Source of the DNA: Hyphomonadaceae bacterium
GTDB taxonomy: Bacteria > Pseudomonadota > Alphaproteobacteria > Rhizobiales > Hyphomicrobiaceae
Direction: 5' to 3'
Length of the DNA: 64,000 bases
NCBI GenBank assembly: GCA_019747815.1
Contig: JAIEQJ010000023.1
Coordinates: 97,414-161,413 of the forward strand
The stretch's first letter is position 1; every line of letters begins with the position of its first letter. A program made the position numbers and the translations under genes. This document shows, piece after piece, positions 40,283 through 48,760 of this stretch. Below the pieces are notes generated by a model. The model searched no databases, was not told the origin of the DNA, and worked only from the letters and a program-made list of their open reading frames with translations.

Positions 40283-42895
40283 ATGGCTCACGACGGTAAC
40301 ACGCAGCGCGACACGGTTCCGCGCCTTCCGGATCCCGCCGACGGCGGGCTCCCCACAGGGGACCGGCCGCCCGGGAGCGGCGCGTTGAGCGATGCACCTC
40401 TCGGACCCAAGTCTCCCAAGGTCCTGCCCAAATTCAACATGGTTCCACGGCCCGGAGGTGCGCAAAAAAGCCCGGCCGCAGAGTTTCCGTTGCCACCGTC
40501 GCTGCCAACCCCGGAGCGGTCGGCGCCGCCGCCGAAGCTTGTGCTCGAGCCGGCCGTCGAAGATCCTGCCGCGCCGCTGTCGGCAGAGGGCGAGGCCAGA
40601 CGGGCCGCCAAGCGCCGGCCGGCGGCACCGCCCCGTGCGCGCATCGCCGCCAACGACGACGCGCCATCCATCGGCGGGCTGATCTTTGCCCTGCAGCAGA
40701 AACCTTCCAACCGCCCCTTCATGCTGGCCGCTGCCGGCTCCGGCGGATGGCTTGCCGTGGGCAGCCTGCTCGCCTGGGCCATGCTCGCCCCCGAGGTCGC
40801 CCGCAGCAGTTTTCTGGACGCGATGGCAAGCCCGATGATGATCATCGTGGCGGCCACCATTTTTCTGCCCATCGCGTTGTTCTGGTTCCTGGCGCTGCTG
40901 GTGTGGCGCGCGCAGGAGCTCAAGCTCATGTCCTCGGCCATGACGGAAGTGGCCGTGCGCCTGGCCGAGCCCGACCGGGCCGCGGAGCAGTCGGCAGCCT
41001 CGCTCGGACAGGCCGTGCGCCGCCAAGTCTCGTTCATGAACGAGGCCATTTCACGCGCGCTGGGGCGGGCCGGCGAGCTGGAAGGGCTGGTCCACAACGA
41101 GGTGGCATCGCTGGAGAAGTCCTACAGCGAGAACGAGCACAAGATCCGGGGGCTGATCCAGGAGCTCGCGGGAGAGCGGCATGCCCTGGTCAGCACCACC
41201 GACAAGGTCTCCGAGACGCTCAAGGCGATGGGCAGCGAAGTTCCCACGCTGATCGACAAGCTTTCGCAGCAGCAGATCAAGCTTGCCAAGATCATCGAGG
41301 GTGCCGGGCAGAACCTGATTGCGCTCGAGAACCAGCTCTCCTCCGCCAGCGGCAGCCTGGAAACGACCCTTGCCAACCGGACGCAGCAGCTGCAGGCCGT
41401 GCTCGACGACTACACCGTCGCGCTCGATGCCACTCTGGCAAGCCGCGCGGAGGCGCTCGATATCCAGCTCGTGGAGCGCACCCGCGCCCTGGACGCGGCC
41501 TTCGCGGAACGTCTGACCCGCTTCGATGACGCGATGATGCGCTCGACGATGGCCATCGACAGCGCGGTGAGCGAAAAGGCCCGCGCACTGACATTTGCCA
41601 TGGAGAACCACGTCCGCGCGCTCTCCGACACGCTGGGGCAGCAGGCACACAATCTGGACGAGTCGATGATGCACGGGCTCGATGCCGTGCGCCGCTCGAG
41701 CGACAACATCAGCCGCCAATCGCTGCACGCCATCGAGGGCCTCTCCAACCAGGCGGACCTTCTGAAGAAGGTTTCCGAAAATCTCCTGGACCAGATGTCG
41801 GGAGTGGCAAACCGGTTCGACAGCCAGGGCCAGACCATCGTGCACGCGGCGCACGCGCTCGAAACGGCCAACAAGCACATCGATTCAACGCTGCAGAAGC
41901 GCCACGTCGAGCTTTCCGACACGCTGCAGCGGATCTCGGGCAAGGCCGACCATCTCGACCAGGTCATGCGCGGCTACTCGCAGACCCTGGAAGGCTCAAT
42001 CACCGACACGGAAAGCCGGGCCCGTGCCATCACCCAGCAACTGACGCAGGGGGCTTCCGCCCACACGCAGGCCGCCGCCGCAGAGCTGGAACGCCTGCGC
42101 GCCCAGACCGATGCACAAACCGCACGTGCGATCGAGGACATGCGATCGAAAATTTCAGGCGTATCGCAAGAGGTCACGCACCATCTGGGGAGCATCGCCA
42201 GCCGCTTCAGCGACACCTCGGAGGAGCTGAAGGCCAGGGCCGCCCGTGCGGCGGCAGATCTTCAGATCGAGCAGGAACGCATCCGGGCTGAATCGGAGCG
42301 GCTTCCCGCCATCGCGCGGGAGAGCGCGGAAAACATGCGCCATGCGCTCAGCGACCAATTGCGCGCGCTTGAACAGCTCTCGAGCCTGTCCTCGCGCGAA
42401 CGTCGCGATGTAACGCCTCCCGGACCGATGCCCGCCCCCGCGAACCCCATATCGCTCACGGCCGCGTTCTCGGCTCAGCGCGACGACCAGCAGGTCCCAG
42501 TCTCGGTCGACAGCAGCGACCGCTGGTCGCTGGGCGATCTGCTCGCACGCGCCTCGCGCGAGGACAGCGCCATCAACATCGCCAGCATCGCCCGCGCGCT
42601 CGATCCCACCACGGCCTCGGCGATCTGGTCGCGCTTCCGCGCCGGCCAGCGCGGCATCATGGTGCGCAGCATCTATACCAACGAGGGTCGGGCCTTGTTC
42701 GACGAGATCAGTGCCCGCTACAAAACCGACGTCGATTTCCGCCGCGTCGTCGACCGCTTCCTGGTCGACTTCGAATGGCTCATCCGCGATATCGAGCAGA
42801 AAGACCCCGCCGGCCGCAGCGTGCACAACCATCTCATCTCCGACAGCGGCCGTGTCTATCTCTTCCTGGCGCATGCCAGCGGGCGGCTGCGCTGA
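40283..42895 (+). CDS. Coiled-coil membrane protein related to growth pole ring (GPR/RgsE) proteins
   Basis: An 870-residue protein starting at MAHDGNTQRDT after GGACGGGA. The first 140 residues are Pro-rich and disordered. Two hydrophobic helices follow (WLAVGSLLAWAMLAP and PMMIIVAATIFLPIALFWFL), then about 500 residues of heptad-rich, apolipoprotein-like coiled coil. The last 130 residues form a conserved domain: DRWSLGDLLARASRED, ALDPTTASAIWSRFRAGQRG and SDSGRVYLFLAHASGRL. This layout and the C-terminal domain match the large rhizobial protein GPR (RgsE), which forms a ring at the growing pole; those proteins are about 2000 residues, so this is a short form. Placement rests on recalled motifs. 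Confidence 0.7.
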   Translation: MAHDGNTQRDTVPRLPDPADGGLPTGDRPPGSGALSDAPLGPKSPKVLPKFNMVPRPGGAQKSPAAEFPLPPSLPTPERSAPPPKLVLEPAVEDPAAPLSAEGEARRAAKRRPAAPPRARIAANDDAPSIGGLIFALQQKPSNRPFMLAAAGSGGWLAVGSLLAWAMLAPEVARSSFLDAMASPMMIIVAATIFLPIALFWFLALLVWRAQELKLMSSAMTEVAVRLAEPDRAAEQSAASLGQAVRRQVSFMNEAISRALGRAGELEGLVHNEVASLEKSYSENEHKIRGLIQELAGERHALVSTTDKVSETLKAMGSEVPTLIDKLSQQQIKLAKIIEGAGQNLIALENQLSSASGSLETTLANRTQQLQAVLDDYTVALDATLASRAEALDIQLVERTRALDAAFAERLTRFDDAMMRSTMAIDSAVSEKARALTFAMENHVRALSDTLGQQAHNLDESMMHGLDAVRRSSDNISRQSLHAIEGLSNQADLLKKVSENLLDQMSGVANRFDSQGQTIVHAAHALETANKHIDSTLQKRHVELSDTLQRISGKADHLDQVMRGYSQTLEGSITDTESRARAITQQLTQGASAHTQAAAAELERLRAQTDAQTARAIEDMRSKISGVSQEVTHHLGSIASRFSDTSEELKARAARAAADLQIEQERIRAESERLPAIARESAENMRHALSDQLRALEQLSSLSSRERRDVTPPGPMPAPANPISLTAAFSAQRDDQQVPVSVDSSDRWSLGDLLARASREDSAINIASIARALDPTTASAIWSRFRAGQRGIMVRSIYTNEGRALFDEISARYKTDVDFRRVVDRFLVDFEWLIRDIEQKDPAGRSVHNHLISDSGRVYLFLAHASGRLR

Positions 42896-42913
42896 CGATG
42901 GCGGCACCTGCCG

Positions 42914-43894
42914 ATGCCGGCCCCGTTGCAGATTGATGTCGCCGTCGAAGCCTGGCCGATCGCCGGCACGTTCGTCATTGCGCGCGGCGCCAAGCGGGAA
43001 GCGACCGTTGTCGTTGCGCGCATCGGCGACGGCACCACCGAGGGTCGGGGCGAGTGCGTGCCGTACGCGCGCTATGGCGAGACGGTCGAGAGCGTGCGTG
43101 CGGCCATCCTGGCCCAGCGCCAGGTGCGCGATCGGGCGGCCCTGCTGCAGAGCATGCCTGCCGGCGCCGCGCGCAATGCGCTCGATTGTGCCTTGTGGGA
43201 CTACGAGGCGAAACGCTCGGGCACCAGCGCCGCCGTATTGGCGGGCCTCGGCAAGCTCGATGCCCTGACCACCGCCTATACCATCAGCCTGGACGATCCC
43301 CACCGCATGGCCGCCAAGGCCGCCCAAGCGGCACACGCCATGCCGCTGCTGAAGATCAAGCTCGGTGGTCCGGGCGATGCCGACCGCATGCGTCAGATCC
43401 GGGCCGCCTGCCCGCAGACACAGCTCATCGCGGACGCCAACGAGGCCTGGACGCCGGCCTTGCTGCCGGAGCTGATGGCGGTCGCTGCGGAGACCGGGTT
43501 TGAGCTCATCGAGCAGCCCCTCCCCGCCGAACAGGATGCTGCCCTGGCGCACATGGCCCGCACCGTTCCGGTCTGTGCCGATGAATCGCTGCACACGCGC
43601 GGCGATCTGCAACGGCTTTGCGGACGGTACGATGCCGTCAATATCAAGCTGGACAAGGCCGGCGGATTGACCGAGGCGCTGGCCCTGGCGACGTCGGCGC
43701 GTGCACTCGGGTTCCAAATCATGGTCGGCTGCATGGTCGCGACGTCCCTGGCGATTGCCCCGGCCATACTGCTGGCGCAGGGGGCCCGTTGGGTCGACCT
43801 CGACGGTCCCCTGTTGCTTGCTCGCGACCGGGCACCGCCTCTGCACTACGACGGGGCGCTTCTCAAGCCCGCCTCCCCCCAACTGTGGGGTTAG
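42914..43894 (+). CDS. L-Ala-D/L-Glu (dipeptide) epimerase, enolase superfamily
   Basis: It probably epimerises L-Ala-L/D-Glu dipeptides from murein recycling. The 326-residue product has the muconate-lactonizing-enzyme layout: lysines in LLKIKLGGPGD, metal ligands Asp in LIADANEAWTP, Glu in ELIEQPLPAE and Asp in VCADESLHT, the second catalytic Lys in VNIKLDKAGG, and the D-L-D-G-P segment near the C-terminus. These are the marks of the epimerase branch rather than dehydratases. It starts 18 bases after the coiled-coil gene and ends in a 4-base overlap with the convergent MFS gene. Confidence 0.9.
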   Translation: MPAPLQIDVAVEAWPIAGTFVIARGAKREATVVVARIGDGTTEGRGECVPYARYGETVESVRAAILAQRQVRDRAALLQSMPAGAARNALDCALWDYEAKRSGTSAAVLAGLGKLDALTTAYTISLDDPHRMAAKAAQAAHAMPLLKIKLGGPGDADRMRQIRAACPQTQLIADANEAWTPALLPELMAVAAETGFELIEQPLPAEQDAALAHMARTVPVCADESLHTRGDLQRLCGRYDAVNIKLDKAGGLTEALALATSARALGFQIMVGCMVATSLAIAPAILLAQGARWVDLDGPLLLARDRAPPLHYDGALLKPASPQLWG

Positions 43895-45087
43895 GCGACG
43901 GCCACATCACGCCTCGTCCGCATCAACACGAGACTGGCGCCGAGCCCGACGGCGGCAACGACCGCCATGGCCCAATACGCCCGTCCGGCGTACTGGGCAT
44001 AGAGCGGGCCGGAAACCAGTGTCGCTGCACCCATGGCAATGCCGCTCGTGACCGACGCATAGAGCGCCTGCGACGTCCCCGTCTGCCAGTCCGGCACCGC
44101 CCGCGCCATGAAATGGATGGCGCCGACATGGGCGGCACCGAAGGTCAGGCCGTGCAGCATCTGCAGCAGCATGAGCCAGGGGAGCGGCGGGTCGAAGCCC
44201 ATGGCCAGCCAGCGCCCGACAGCGGCCATCGCCGCCACCGCGATCAGCCCAGGCGCTCCTACGTGCCGGATGAGGGCCGCGGAGACCACGAAGATGGCGA
44301 TCTCGGCCAAGACGCCGATGGCCCAAAGCATCCCCGACCAGCCCGCAGACAGCCCCTGGCCGGCCCAGTGCAGCGTGCCGAAGGTATAGAACATCGCGTG
44401 CGCCGCCTGGATGGCGCCCGTGGCCAGGAGGAAGACGAGGAACGGGCGCGCGCTGAGCAACCCAAGGGCATCGGCGAGCCGCAGGCGGGAAGGGCCGAGC
44501 GCCGCCTTCGGTCTGCCAAGGCCGATCGGCCGCGCCACCCAGTGCGCCGCAAGCGTCGTGAGCACGCCGCCGGCCAGCACGAGCCAGATCGCCGACGCTG
44601 CGCCCCAGTATCCGACAACGGAGCCGCCGCCGAGGCTGGCGGCAATGAAGCTGAGCGACCCCCACAGACGCATGCGGCCATAGTCGAGCCCCGCCGCCTT
44701 GACGCCGTTCAGCGCCACCGTCTCGGTGAGCGGCATGATGGTGGTCCAGGCCAGGGCGAAGGCGACGGTTGAGATCAGGATCGGCCAGAAGGTCGATGAC
44801 TGCGACAGCGCCGCAAGCGCGGCGAGGCCGCACCATGACAGCCCAACGAGAAAGCGGCGATGATCGCCAGCCCGATCCGCCGCGAACGCAATGGCCGGCG
44901 TCACGACTACGCGGACGAACAGAGGTGTCGCGGTAATGATGGCAATCTCGCGGGCCTCCAGGCCTCGCCAGTCGAGCCACACCGGCAGATACGGAAGGTT
45001 GGTGCCGGCAACAACGAAGATCGCCGCAAACAGCACCGACACGCGTACGCCGAGATCGCGACGCTCGCACGCATCCGGCCCGATCAT
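43891..45087 (-). CDS. MFS permease, HCAT/MFS_1-like family
   Basis: A 398-residue inner-membrane transporter with about twelve helices. The YLPVWLDWRGL segment after helix 1, ALAWTTIMPLTETVALNG and GRMRLWGSLSFI are typical of MFS_1-like permeases related to phenylpropionate transporters. The substrate is unknown. Its start overlaps the stop of the threonine dehydratase gene (ATGA), so the two are co-translated. Confidence 0.85.
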   Translation of the reverse strand: MIGPDACERRDLGVRVSVLFAAIFVVAGTNLPYLPVWLDWRGLEAREIAIITATPLFVRVVVTPAIAFAADRAGDHRRFLVGLSWCGLAALAALSQSSTFWPILISTVAFALAWTTIMPLTETVALNGVKAAGLDYGRMRLWGSLSFIAASLGGGSVVGYWGAASAIWLVLAGGVLTTLAAHWVARPIGLGRPKAALGPSRLRLADALGLLSARPFLVFLLATGAIQAAHAMFYTFGTLHWAGQGLSAGWSGMLWAIGVLAEIAIFVVSAALIRHVGAPGLIAVAAMAAVGRWLAMGFDPPLPWLMLLQMLHGLTFGAAHVGAIHFMARAVPDWQTGTSQALYASVTSGIAMGAATLVSGPLYAQYAGRAYWAMAVVAAVGLGASLVLMRTRRDVAVA

Positions 45088-46076
45088 GCCGCGCGCTGAT
45101 CGACGATGATCTCTGCAAACAGAGACGGATCGATGTTGCCGCCCGACAGCACCGCAGCCACCGTCCGGCCCTCGATCGGCAGCTTCTTGGCAAGGATCGC
45201 CGCGAGGGAGACCGCACCCCCGGGCTCGACAACAAGCTTGAGCTCGCGGAAGGCGAATCTGACTGCGGCCTTCGCCTCCTCATCGGTGACCGAAAGCCCG
45301 CCCGCCAGATGTCTCTGCGCCATGTCGAAGGTCAGCTCGCCGGGGGTGGCCGCCAGCAGCGCATCGCAGATGGAGCCCGAAAGCGCCGCGTTGCGCTCCC
45401 GCGCCCCCTTTTTCAGGGACCGCGCGAGATCGTCGAAGCCTGCCGGCTCCACACTCCAGATTTCCGTATTGGGGCTTTTTTCCTTCACGGCGATGGAAAC
45501 GCCGCCAATCAGTCCGCCTCCGGACGCGCCGACGAGCACGATGTCCGGCACCGCGCCCACGGCTGCCGCCTGCTCCATCATCTCGAGGCCGACGGTGCCC
45601 TGGCCGGCGATGACATCGGGATCGTCAAAGGGATGGACATAGGCTGCGTGGCGCTGCTCGCAAATCTTGCGCGCAATCGCATCACGGTCCTCGGTCTCGC
45701 GGTTGTAGGCCACGACCTCGCCGCCAAACGCCTTGGTGCGCTCGATCTTGAGGCGGGGCGCATCGGCGGGCATGACAATGACAGACTTGAGACCGCACAG
45801 GGTGGCCGCGGCCGCCACGCCCTGCGCATGGTTGCCCGACGAGCAGGCCACCACGCCACCGGGATAAGCGGCTGCATCCACCTGGGCGATCTTGTTGTAG
45901 GCGCCGCGAAACTTGAAGGCGCCGACGCGCTGGAGATTTTCGGCTTTGAGCAGAACGCGGGCGCCCGTCACGGCGTTGAGAGCGGGGTGCTCGATCAACG
46001 GCGTGACGCAGGCCAGCGTCCCGAGACGCCGGCGCGCCGCCACCACGTCGCCGTAGGTCGGCGGATGCTTGGCCAT
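45084..46076 (-). CDS. Threonine/serine dehydratase (PLP-dependent)
   Basis: A fold type II PLP enzyme that deaminates L-threonine to 2-oxobutyrate, or serine to pyruvate. It has 330 residues from MAKHPPTYGDV, preceded by GGAGGAGGTCGCG. The PLP Lys is in VGAFKFRGAYNKIAQ; SSGNHAQGVA and GASGGGLIGG bind the cofactor phosphate. There is no C-terminal ACT regulatory domain, so it is a catabolic-type enzyme or a related dehydratase such as a threo-3-hydroxyaspartate one. It overlaps the MFS permease gene by four bases. Confidence 0.9.
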   Translation of the reverse strand: MAKHPPTYGDVVAARRRLGTLACVTPLIEHPALNAVTGARVLLKAENLQRVGAFKFRGAYNKIAQVDAAAYPGGVVACSSGNHAQGVAAAATLCGLKSVIVMPADAPRLKIERTKAFGGEVVAYNRETEDRDAIARKICEQRHAAYVHPFDDPDVIAGQGTVGLEMMEQAAAVGAVPDIVLVGASGGGLIGGVSIAVKEKSPNTEIWSVEPAGFDDLARSLKKGARERNAALSGSICDALLAATPGELTFDMAQRHLAGGLSVTDEEAKAAVRFAFRELKLVVEPGGAVSLAAILAKKLPIEGRTVAAVLSGGNIDPSLFAEIIVDQRAA

Positions 46077-46404
46077 CGCGACCTCCTCCAAGTGGACAGA
46101 CGCCGGCACCACAGCGCCAGCTCTAGCGGCCTGTCAAGCAATCGGCCTGGTCAGAAAAAAAGAAAACCGGTCCGGCGGGACCGGACCGGTTTCCTCTGGA
46201 GCAGAACCCGTCCCTGGATACCAGGCTCCACTCTCCCCCCAAAACCCGTCGCGGCCGAACCGGTTGCAAACCTCCCCCGAAGTTGCAACGACGGCTGCAA
46301 GGGCTTCCTCAGCCTAAGTTGTTCCAGACTTCTGCGGTGTCGACAATATGCCCGATGTGATCAAGTGACAGCCGTGGCGCAAGTGCCACAGCCGCCTTGC
46401 GCCC
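46077..46404. other. Intergenic region between the exported-protein gene and the threonine dehydratase gene
   Basis: About 330 bases. It contains the terminator listed separately. No protein-coding signal is visible on either strand. Confidence 0.5.
46152..46192 (-). terminator. Rho-independent terminator
   Basis: AAACCGGTCC and GGACCGGTTT (46164-46173 and 46183-46192) form a perfect 10-base stem with a 9-base loop. On the minus strand it runs into TTCTTTTTTTCTGA. It lies about 210 bases past the stop of the exported-protein gene at 46405, and insulates the threonine dehydratase gene from upstream transcription. Confidence 0.85.
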
Positions 46405-46878
46405 CTAGCACTTGGCGAGGCCAATCGTGACTTTGGTGATGTCCAGGCCCTTGGGCGTGATGTTGATGGACTGCTTGCAGGACGACAGGGTGACGTTCAT
46501 GGCCGCCGTGAAGTTGGCCCCTTTGATCATCAGGGCAAAGGTCTCGCCACTGTAGCGCCCCGTGACCTCGCCCTTGGCCGCGTAGGTCTTCTCCTCCCAG
46601 CTGCCGGTCACCTGGCCGCCTTTGACGTGCAGGTCGGCCTGGGCGTTGATGGTGTAGTCCGCACTGGCGCAGCGCATGGTCTGCCGGAGCACGCTGTTGC
46701 CGTCGGAGGCCTTGTAGAACACCTGACATTTCACGCGTTCCGTATTGCCGCCCACCAGCGTGACGGACCCGTTTCCGGTCCAATACCCGGCGAGCTCGCC
46801 GATCGGATCGGCCGCAACGGCCAGAGAACCCAGCACGCCCAGCAGGGCAGCCGCGGCGAGTTTGGCGATCGCTTTCAT
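46405..46878 (-). CDS. Exported protein of unknown function
   Basis: A 157-residue product with a clear signal peptide (MKAIAKLAAAALLGVLGS, cleavage after AVAA). The mature part looks like an all-beta barrel of short strands (YWTGNGSVTLVGG, VKGGQVTGSWEEKTYAAKG, VTGRYSGETFALMIKG) with four cysteines (KCQVFY, RCASAD, SSCKQS and the terminal C). I have seen this pattern in rhizobial exported proteins with no known function. It is a monocistronic unit between the thiD end and the terminator at 46152. Confidence 0.78.
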   Translation of the reverse strand: MKAIAKLAAAALLGVLGSLAVAADPIGELAGYWTGNGSVTLVGGNTERVKCQVFYKASDGNSVLRQTMRCASADYTINAQADLHVKGGQVTGSWEEKTYAAKGEVTGRYSGETFALMIKGANFTAAMNVTLSSCKQSINITPKGLDITKVTIGLAKC

Positions 46879-46931
46879 GTCCAGAGATCCCAGATGAATG
46901 ACGGCCGTAGGCGAAGGAACTCGCGTCTACT

Positions 46932-46999
46932 GAAAAAGGAGGCTCTGCCCGCCCGTTTGCGGGGATTGATGCAGATTTGCAGACAGGCGGCAAAGCCTT
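46932..46999 (-). terminator. Probable terminator after thiD
   Basis: On the minus strand GGCTTTGCCGCC and GGGCGGGCAGAGCC pair with one bulge and one mismatch around a loop of about 30 bases, and TCCTTTTT follows. It lies about 60 bases after the thiD stop, at the end of the sox-ccdA-thiD run. The long loop lowers confidence. Confidence 0.55.
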
Positions 47000-47059
47000 T
47001 TTTCCTGAGCCGCCCCAGACGCCGGACGAGTGTTGCGGCATCGCCCTGGGCGTGGGCCG

Positions 47060-47902
47060 TCACGCCGGGGGCGGCATGCGACGAACGGCGAACAGGTGGT
47101 CGACAGGCCCCCGGCCCTGTCCGACACCGAGCCCGCGCCCGTGCAGCAGGCCCTGCCAAACGTAGACCTTGGCACGCTCGACCGCGGGGGCGAGCGCGAC
47201 ACCCTGGGCCAGCAGGGCGGCGATAGCGGCGGAAAGCGTGCAGCCGGTGCCGTGGGAATGCGGGGTGGCAAGGCGGGGGCGCTGGAACCGCTCGACGCCG
47301 GACGCGCTGACCAGAATGTCGATGGCGGCATCTCCAACGCCATGGCCGCCTTTGATCAGCACGGCGTGACAGCCGGTGGTGCGCAGCAGTTCGGCTTGCC
47401 GCACCATCGCCTCCTCGCTGGCAGCCATCTCGGTCCCGAGCAGGATCGCGGCTTCCGGAAGATTGGGGGTGATCAAGCTTGCCAAAGGTAGCAGCTCCCT
47501 CTTCACCGCAGTGACGGCTTCCGGGGCCAGCAGCACGTCACCGCTGGTCGCAACCATCACCGGGTCGACCACGAATGGCCGCGGCGGTGCCGATCGCAAG
47601 ACCTCGGCCACTGTCATCACGATATCGGCATTGGCGAGCATTCCCGTCTTGATGGCACCGACAGCCAAATCCGACAGGACGGAGCGGAGCTGCTGGGCGA
47701 CGAATGCCGGCGACACGGCTTCGATGCCCTGCACCCCGCACGTATTCTGAGCCGTAAGCGCGGTGATGGCGGACGCGCCGTAGACGCCGAAGGCGGAGAA
47801 CGTCTTGAGGTCGGCCTGGATGCCAGCCCCGCCGGAGCTGTCCGATCCGGCAATCGTCAACGCGATCGCCGTCGGCACCGCTGCCGGCTCGGCGGCCGTC
47901 AT
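47060..47902 (-). CDS. thiD: Hydroxymethylpyrimidine/phosphomethylpyrimidine kinase
   Basis: It phosphorylates HMP twice to give HMP-PP for thiamine synthesis. The 280-residue product is the single-domain ThiD form: LTIAGSDSSGGAGIQADLKT at the N-terminus, VVDPVMVATSGDVLL, VLIKGGHGVG, and the anion-hole motif SHGTGCTLSAAIAA. The C-terminus has a short Gly/Arg-rich extension. The ATG overlaps the stop of ccdA (ATGA), so it is coupled to that gene; the long open frame upstream is only a shadow of ccdA. Confidence 0.93.
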   Translation of the reverse strand: MTAAEPAAVPTAIALTIAGSDSSGGAGIQADLKTFSAFGVYGASAITALTAQNTCGVQGIEAVSPAFVAQQLRSVLSDLAVGAIKTGMLANADIVMTVAEVLRSAPPRPFVVDPVMVATSGDVLLAPEAVTAVKRELLPLASLITPNLPEAAILLGTEMAASEEAMVRQAELLRTTGCHAVLIKGGHGVGDAAIDILVSASGVERFQRPRLATPHSHGTGCTLSAAIAALLAQGVALAPAVERAKVYVWQGLLHGRGLGVGQGRGPVDHLFAVRRMPPPA

Positions 47903-48696
47903 TTCATCCCTTCCTTCAGGATCTCGGTTTGCAGCTGCTTGGGTGTGAAGGATTCCTCGATGCGCGCCAGCGCCGGCACGTTCTCGATCATCCAGGTGCC
48001 GAACCAGTTGAGCCCGCCCGTGAGGATCAGAACCCCGGTGGCAATCATGAGCACCCCCATCACCATCTCGACACGGCCCAGATGATGCCGGAAGCGCTTG
48101 AGAAATCCCATGAAGGAGCCGATGGCGACCGCGGCCAGAATGAACGGAATGCCGAGCCCGAGCGAATAGACGAACAGCAGCCGCACACCCGCACCCAGGC
48201 TCGCCTCGTTCGCGGCCAACGTGAGGACCGTGGCCAGCACCGGGCCGATGCATGGCGTCCAGCCGAATGCAAAGGCAAGCCCCATGACATAGGCGCCGGC
48301 AAAGCTGGCACCCTGCCGGTCGGTGTGAATGCGCACCTCGCGGTACAGCATCGGCACGCGCAGCAGGCCCAGGAAGTGCAGGCCGAAGAGGATGATGACG
48401 AGCCCGGCCACGATCGCAAGCTGGTTCTTGTGCGCCTGGATCCACTGGCCGAACATCGACGCGCCGGCGCCGAAGCTGACGAACACCGTGGTGAAGCCCA
48501 GCACGAAAAAGACCGACGCCAGCACCACGCGGCGCCGCAGGCCGGCGTCGATCGCCCCGTGCTTGCCGATCTGCTCGATGGTCGTGCCGCCCAGATAGCC
48601 GAGATAGGGCGGCACCAGCGGCAGCACACAGGGTGACAGAAAGCTCACCAGTCCGGCAAACGCCACGCCAAGATGGATGTAAACCTGCGTCAGCAT
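47899..48696 (-). CDS. Cytochrome c biogenesis protein CcdA/SoxV-like thiol transporter
   Basis: It carries reducing equivalents across the inner membrane to periplasmic thioredoxin-like proteins for cytochrome c maturation or Sox proteins. The 265-residue product has about six membrane helices. The redox cysteines are in FLSPCVLPLVPPYLGYLGG and FGWTPCIGPVLATVL, the CcdA pair. In sox clusters this protein is called SoxV; here it follows soxB after about 64 bases, which supports that reading. thiD is coupled downstream. Confidence 0.9.
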   Translation of the reverse strand: MLTQVYIHLGVAFAGLVSFLSPCVLPLVPPYLGYLGGTTIEQIGKHGAIDAGLRRRVVLASVFFVLGFTTVFVSFGAGASMFGQWIQAHKNQLAIVAGLVIILFGLHFLGLLRVPMLYREVRIHTDRQGASFAGAYVMGLAFAFGWTPCIGPVLATVLTLAANEASLGAGVRLLFVYSLGLGIPFILAAVAIGSFMGFLKRFRHHLGRVEMVMGVLMIATGVLILTGGLNWFGTWMIENVPALARIEESFTPKQLQTEILKEGMK

Positions 48697-48760
48697 CTAT
48701 CCTCGCCACTAAGCCGTGTCCCGCTCAGATAAGGGCGCAATGCAGAGCCGGCAAGGTGCA

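Noticed and set aside
47060..48709. Single 549-codon minus-strand protein covering ccdA and thiD
   Set aside because: The first half is a shadow of ccdA in another frame. The real thiD start is the ATG at 47902 in an overlap with ccdA.
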